DNA from: an uncultured Christensenellaceae bacterium
GTDB taxonomy: Bacteria > Bacillota > Clostridia > Christensenellales > Christensenellaceae
Direction: 5' to 3'
Assembly: GCA_934373295.1 (NCBI GenBank)
Contig: CAKROK010000025.1
Location: forward strand, 1-27,043
Length of the DNA: 27,043 nucleotides
The translations under genes and the position numbers were made by a program. Under the pieces are notes generated by a model. It searched no databases. It was not told the origin of the DNA and saw only the letters and a list, made by a program, of their open reading frames with translations. Position 1 is the stretch's first letter; every line of letters starts with the position of its first letter. Of this stretch, positions 22,764 through 27,043 are shown piece by piece.

Positions 22764-25700
22764 ATGAACAAAAGAAAGAGAATCGTAAGCATCTTCCTCA
22801 CCATTTTAATGATGGTCACGGTGCTTGCATCATTCCCCATGAGCGCAGGCGCACAGAACGAGCTGCTCTCAAACACTACGTTTACCTCCCTCGACGGCTG
22901 GGACGTAAACCCTACTCACTTTGCGCTCACCTATGACGCAAGCAAATCCCATACCGACGACGGCTCCGGCTCAATGATGGCGGATTATTCAAATGTCGTC
23001 AATATCGACCCCGGCAAGGGCTACGCTTGGACTATTCAGGCGTATTACAGAAATCTCCCTGTCGTCGCGGGTAAAACCTACACCTTCTCGTTCTGGTATT
23101 ACGCCGAGGACGGCACCCCCTCCGTGGCTGTCGACTACTGCGACGGAAACGCCTCCAGGGCTACTAATTGCCAGTCCATCGGAAACGCCGGCGTTAAGAA
23201 CGAGTGGACGAAGTACGCGTTCAAATTCTCGGTGCTCGATACCACCGACGCCTGCGTGAGAATCCTCACCACCGAGCAGAAGGACTCCGGCCACATCTGG
23301 TTTGATGACGTTTCCTTAACAGAAACTGCTGATACGAGCGGCGGCGAAACTGTGGACGACGTACCTGACAAGACCATGTGCCCCAACGGCTCATTTGAGA
23401 ACGGCACGGGCGCAAATGCTTCATATTGGCTGGAAGAGGTCAACACCAAGAGAGCTTCTGTAAAGGAAATTGAAGAGCAGTACGGCGATAAGTACGACCT
23501 AACCGACTTCAAAGCGGGCGTGGACGGCGACCACGTGATGATGTTCACGCACAAGAGCACGCGTGTCGTAAAGGGCGGCTCCCCCATTACGGTAAAGCCC
23601 AACACGAACTACCTCTTTAAGGCAAACATTTATCGTGTCGACGGCAAGGGCGTAACATATATCTCCCTGTTAAACGGCGCAGGCGCTGACCTCGCGGGAA
23701 CATCCTCCGGCACAGAGACGCCCGGTCAGTGGGTCACCTGCACGGTCACGTGGAATTCAGGAAACATGACGCAGGTCATCCCAAGAATGGTCATTGACAA
23801 CTCCCCCAGCGGCGAGCCCGTGTTCTTTGACGACCTCCAGTTTATCGAATTGGATTACGAGGAGACGAATCCCCTTCCGGTGGACGAGACTCTCTCCGAC
23901 GCGGCGATACGCTTTGACCTCGCCACCGCGCAGACTAAGGCGAGCTTTGCGTTCGATAACGACGCGGCATACATCACCAGCCTCGCCGACAAAAACGGCA
24001 CAAGCTGGATAAATGCAGCTCAGAAGCTCCAGCTCGTCGAGAAGATCTCCGGCGAGAAGGTCACATGGAAATTAAACGGCGCTCCCGAGCTCAAAAAGCT
24101 CAATGAAGCCGTGGATAAGGGATATAGGATCGAGGCGAAATTCGTCTCCTCAGACGGCCTTTACAACATGAACTACTACATCGAGGCTCTCGAAGGCGCG
24201 GGCCCGATAGAGGTTTGGAGCGAGATTACCTGTGACAGCAAGGAAAGCTACTATGCATATCCCGACGTTCTCTCCTCCAACATGAAGCTAAACCGTCAGA
24301 ACGGCGAACAGACGCTCTATTACTTCAACCGCGGCAGAGTCAACGACGGCTCCGACCCGCTGTTCTTAAAGGGCGGCATACTCTCCGAAAAGCTCACGAC
24401 GAACGACGTTTATGCAAACTCCGTAGAAAACGGCTGTAACGTCACCACGGGCACGCTCCCCTATCAGATGATAGACGTAGACGGCAAAAACGGCTTCTAC
24501 TTCGGCTACTACTGGTCCTTTGGCAAGATAATCGTAAGGACAAACGACGAGGGCAAGATAGGCGTCCTCACCAACCTTTCAAACGACCCCACCGCAACCG
24601 TTAAGAGAGACGCAGGCGTCACGATGAACGTCCCCTCCTACTTCTTCGGCGTATACACGGGCGACATAGACGACGGCTCGAACTGCATGAAGAGATGGTT
24701 CTGGGATTACAAGATAACCCGCTCGCTGCACGATAATGCTGATGAGCCGCATATCGAGACGGACACGATGTCCTCAACTCCTGCGGACAACGCAAAGCTG
24801 TTTGAGATCGCGCCCGAGCTCAAGGACCTCATTCAGGTAATAAAGGTCGACTATCACTGGACGCTGCCCAACGGCATCGACCCCAGAGTGGACAAGGTCA
24901 CCGAAGATAAGTGGCTGCCCAACGAAAAATACCCCAACGGCATGGTAAATTGGGCATATTTAAACAGCATCGGCCTCAAGTTCTCCTTATACATGTCCGA
25001 TACATATCAGGCGGTGAACATAGGCACGCAGGACGGCAGAATGGCCCAGTTAAACGCCTTAAAGGAGCGCTTCGGCACGCCTGAGAACAGGGCGACGGAC
25101 AGCGGCTGGGCGACGGGCGTCCACGGCTACGACTATTGGAGAAGTGATTTCGACGTTGAGGGTACATATGACTACGCAAAGCATGAGGGTCTGCTCTATA
25201 TATTAGATGAGATGATCGCGTATTCCGATGATTTCAGATATGAGCACTGCTCGGGCGGCGGTTCGCTAAAGGATTTCTCCACGCTCGAAAGGATGTCCTT
25301 CATGACAAACGAGGACACCGCAAGACCCATAAACCACAGGATCTGCCTGTACGCGGCGTCATACATGATAAACCCCGTACAGCTCAAGGCCGATCTCAAC
25401 ATGACCTATAACGATAAAGACTTTGGCGCTATAACCAAGAATAACCCCCAGCACGGCTACTCCACGAGCAAGTACATCTGCACGGATGCCGACGGCAATA
25501 TGGTAAACGTCTGGGAGAACCCCGAGTACATCCTCTACTCGCTCAGAAGCGGTTTCTTAGGCTCGACGATGGTCTGCTTCAACAAGGCGGGCGTCGAGCT
25601 CAATAAGGATATGATAACCCAGCAGTGGAGCCTCTATAAGAACAAGCAGAGGGCTATCCTGCGCGGCGCAAACGTATATCACATCCTCGAGCAGCCCTCC

Positions 25701-26798
25701 GGCATACCGTGGGATTGGGCTGATTGGGACGGACTCATGTTCTATAACAAGGACATCGAGCAAGGCTCAGTGCTCGTATTCAGAGAGAACGATACCGTCG
25801 GCGAAACCAAGGTTCCCACGGAAAAGACAATAAAGCTGAAGGGTCTTGAGGCGGACGCAATGTACGAGGTCTCCTTTGAGGACAGAACCGAGCTCGGCGG
25901 AAGGTTCACGGGTGCGCAACTCATGAACGACGGTCTGTATATCAACAACATGACCGAGCAGTATGACTCCGAGTGCATCTTCCTCACAAAGATAGTCGAC
26001 ATGCCCATCGAAACCGTCGATTTCACTCAGCCCGAGAAGATCACGGTTGGAAAGCCCGCACAGCTCACCGCTGTCATAACCCCCGTAGAAGCTGCGGACA
26101 AGAAGGTGACCTGGGAGGTCATCAACTTCACGGGAACGGCGACCATCGACCAGAACGGTTTACTCACCCCCTTAACGGCGGGCAAAGTCATCGTCAAGAT
26201 AACGAGCGCGGACAATAGAGACATAACCACGTTAAAGTTAGTCACCATAAACGCGCCCGCAAAGGTGAGCATCAACACGTTAAAGGTCAAGTTAGCGGCG
26301 ACGCTCTATACCTACGACGGAAAGGTCAAGAAGCCCGCTGTCACGGTGACTGATGCTAAGGGCAAGAAGATAGCTTCTTCCAACTACACCGTAACCTACG
26401 CCTCCGGCAGAAAGCTCCCCGGCACGTATGTTGTAAAGGTCACGATGAAGGGCAGCTACACGGGTTCCAAGACGCTCACGTTCGCTATCCGCGGCAAGCA
26501 GATGGCAGTCTCCAAGCTGACGGCGCTCTCCAAGGGCTTCAAGGCGACGTGGAAAAAGCAGAGTTATGTGACCGGTTATCAGGTACAGTATTCGACAAGC
26601 TCTAAGTTCACGGCTAAGACGACGAAGCACTACACGATAAATAAGTACACAACGACTTATAAGACGGTAACAAAGCTCAAGGCGAAGACCAAGTATTACG
26701 TAAGAGTCAGAAGCTATAAGACCACAAAGATAGGCGGAAAGAATTATAATGTTTACTCCGCATGGTCTAAGGCAAAGACAATCACTACCAAAAAATAA
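22764..26798 (+). CDS. Secreted multidomain GH36-like glycoside hydrolase
   Basis: 1344 residues; AAAGGAAAG just before the ATG. Signal peptide 1-30 (cleavage near SAGA-Q). Two CBM4/9-like jelly-roll modules follow: ~32-187 (NTTFTSLDGW, ending IWFDDVSL) and ~203-363 (NGSFENGTG, ending VFFDDLQFIEL). A GH36-like N-terminal beta-sandwich spans ~375-650. The (beta/alpha)8 region spans ~655-1000, with VIKVDYHW (693-700), YWRSDFD (791-797; D795 is the nucleophile candidate) and YEHCSGGGSLKD (826-837; D837 is the acid/base candidate). An alpha-galactosidase C-terminal-like strand region runs to ~1075, then a Big_2-type Ig domain (~1083-1165), a domain found in clostridial surface proteins (YTYDGKVKKPAVTV, ~1168-1243) and FN3 (~1246-1344). 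The C-terminal 170 residues are very Lys/Thr-rich, fitting cell-surface or polysaccharide binding. Probable substrate: alpha-galactosides or related plant or host glycans. Monocistronic, cre-controlled, terminator downstream. Confidence 0.85.
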   Translation: MNKRKRIVSIFLTILMMVTVLASFPMSAGAQNELLSNTTFTSLDGWDVNPTHFALTYDASKSHTDDGSGSMMADYSNVVNIDPGKGYAWTIQAYYRNLPVVAGKTYTFSFWYYAEDGTPSVAVDYCDGNASRATNCQSIGNAGVKNEWTKYAFKFSVLDTTDACVRILTTEQKDSGHIWFDDVSLTETADTSGGETVDDVPDKTMCPNGSFENGTGANASYWLEEVNTKRASVKEIEEQYGDKYDLTDFKAGVDGDHVMMFTHKSTRVVKGGSPITVKPNTNYLFKANIYRVDGKGVTYISLLNGAGADLAGTSSGTETPGQWVTCTVTWNSGNMTQVIPRMVIDNSPSGEPVFFDDLQFIELDYEETNPLPVDETLSDAAIRFDLATAQTKASFAFDNDAAYITSLADKNGTSWINAAQKLQLVEKISGEKVTWKLNGAPELKKLNEAVDKGYRIEAKFVSSDGLYNMNYYIEALEGAGPIEVWSEITCDSKESYYAYPDVLSSNMKLNRQNGEQTLYYFNRGRVNDGSDPLFLKGGILSEKLTTNDVYANSVENGCNVTTGTLPYQMIDVDGKNGFYFGYYWSFGKIIVRTNDEGKIGVLTNLSNDPTATVKRDAGVTMNVPSYFFGVYTGDIDDGSNCMKRWFWDYKITRSLHDNADEPHIETDTMSSTPADNAKLFEIAPELKDLIQVIKVDYHWTLPNGIDPRVDKVTEDKWLPNEKYPNGMVNWAYLNSIGLKFSLYMSDTYQAVNIGTQDGRMAQLNALKERFGTPENRATDSGWATGVHGYDYWRSDFDVEGTYDYAKHEGLLYILDEMIAYSDDFRYEHCSGGGSLKDFSTLERMSFMTNEDTARPINHRICLYAASYMINPVQLKADLNMTYNDKDFGAITKNNPQHGYSTSKYICTDADGNMVNVWENPEYILYSLRSGFLGSTMVCFNKAGVELNKDMITQQWSLYKNKQRAILRGANVYHILEQPSGIPWDWADWDGLMFYNKDIEQGSVLVFRENDTVGETKVPTEKTIKLKGLEADAMYEVSFEDRTELGGRFTGAQLMNDGLYINNMTEQYDSECIFLTKIVDMPIETVDFTQPEKITVGKPAQLTAVITPVEAADKKVTWEVINFTGTATIDQNGLLTPLTAGKVIVKITSADNRDITTLKLVTINAPAKVSINTLKVKLAATLYTYDGKVKKPAVTVTDAKGKKIASSNYTVTYASGRKLPGTYVVKVTMKGSYTGSKTLTFAIRGKQMAVSKLTALSKGFKATWKKQSYVTGYQVQYSTSSKFTAKTTKHYTINKYTTTYKTVTKLKAKTKYYVRVRSYKTTKIGGKNYNVYSAWSKAKTITTKK

Positions 26799-26816
26799 TT
26801 AAACAGCTAAGTAAAA

Positions 26817-26848
26817 ACTCCCTCTCCGATATGGAGAGGGAGTTTTTT
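26817..26848 (+). terminator. Intrinsic terminator of the GH36-like gene
   Basis: ACTCCCTCTCC (26817-26827) pairs perfectly with GGAGAGGGAGT (26833-26843); T run follows. Confidence 0.95.
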
Positions 26849-26891
26849 GATAAGGAGTATTGTAAAAAGAAAAGTTTAGGGATATGCAGGA

Positions 26892-26925
26892 CTTGCCCTT
26901 CGATTATAAAGCGAGTTTGCCGATG
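26892..26925. repeat. Flanking module of the modular repeat, inverted copy
   Basis: CTTGCCCTTCGATTATAAAG followed by CGAGTTTGCCGATG is the reverse complement of 10091-10124 with few mismatches. Confidence 0.75.
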
Positions 26926-26929
26926 ACGT

Positions 26930-27038
26930 GCGGCGCAGCTTTCAAGCGCAAAACGGCAGGGGCCGTTTTGCGCTTGAAAGTAGCTCGCGGATGCGAGCTT
27001 AGTTTTTGCGCCCCGCAGGGTGCAAAAACCTGCGCCGC
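26930..27038. repeat. Cloverleaf-like palindromic repeat, locus 3
   Basis: Outer stem GCGGCGCAG (26930-26938) with CTGCGCCGC (27030-27038). Arm A is a 19-bp perfect stem (26939-26957 with 26962-26980, loop AGGG). Arm B is AGCTCGC/GCGAGCT (26982-26999). Arm C has TTTTTGC, then CCC paired with GGG and GCAAAAA (27003-27028). The arms match locus 1 in order and in boundary sequences (GCAGCTTTCAA, TTGAAAG, GCTTAGTTTTTGCG, CAAAAACCTGCGCCGC), but inner stems differ in sequence with pairing kept. The window ends five bases later. Confidence 0.8.
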
Positions 27039-27043
27039 AGATG

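Overview
The window looks like chromosomal DNA of a spore-forming, Gram-positive Clostridia-type bacterium. The grounds are a SpoIIE-type sporulation phosphatase, lipoproteins together with their maturation enzyme Lgt, a class III fructose-1,6-bisphosphatase, a long-form ribosome hibernation factor, strong AGGAGG ribosome binding sites and consensus sigma-A promoters. The DNA is moderately GC-rich, with AT-rich intergenic regions. No species can be named from the sequence alone.

Layout. (1) Positions 1-4595 hold a MacAB-like exporter on the minus strand (permease, cut by the window edge; ATPase; membrane-fusion adaptor), divergent from an OmpR-type response regulator and sensor kinase on the plus strand. 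(2) Positions 4643-9726 hold a tight minus-strand operon murG - RNA methyltransferase - lgt - pncB, with a near-consensus promoter at 9817-9845. (3) Positions 9736-10592 are non-coding apart from a structured repeat and a very small type I toxin-antitoxin locus: a 29-residue holin-like toxin and a convergent antisense RNA with its own promoter. (4) Positions 10593-12908 encode SpoIIE on the minus strand. (5) Positions 12909-14122 carry two ~225-240 bp direct repeats flanking a probable independently transcribed structured RNA on the minus strand, ahead of the hibernation factor hpf. (6) Positions 14816-21789 are plus-strand housekeeping genes: a 3-hydroxyacyl-CoA dehydrogenase; nth-obgE-yhbY; then lipoprotein - fbp - lipoprotein - tadA, each block closed by an intrinsic terminator. 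(7) Positions 21812-22763 are a repeat-rich intergenic region ending in a perfect catabolite-control (cre) sequence. (8) Positions 22764-26798 encode a 1344-residue secreted GH36-like glycosidase with carbohydrate-binding, Ig-like and FN3 domains. (9) Positions 26880-27043 hold another structured repeat that reaches the window end.

The most unusual content is non-coding. A family of modular palindromic repeats occurs at three loci (about 9915-10180, 22300-22480 and 26892-27043). At two of them it can fold into a closed, three-armed cloverleaf whose stems differ in sequence but keep their pairing. Two of these loci also carry a holin-like toxin gene or a remnant of one. The 221-nt RNA candidate at 13427-13647 has a 14-bp perfect closing helix, and its predicted transcription start falls on the first base of that helix.
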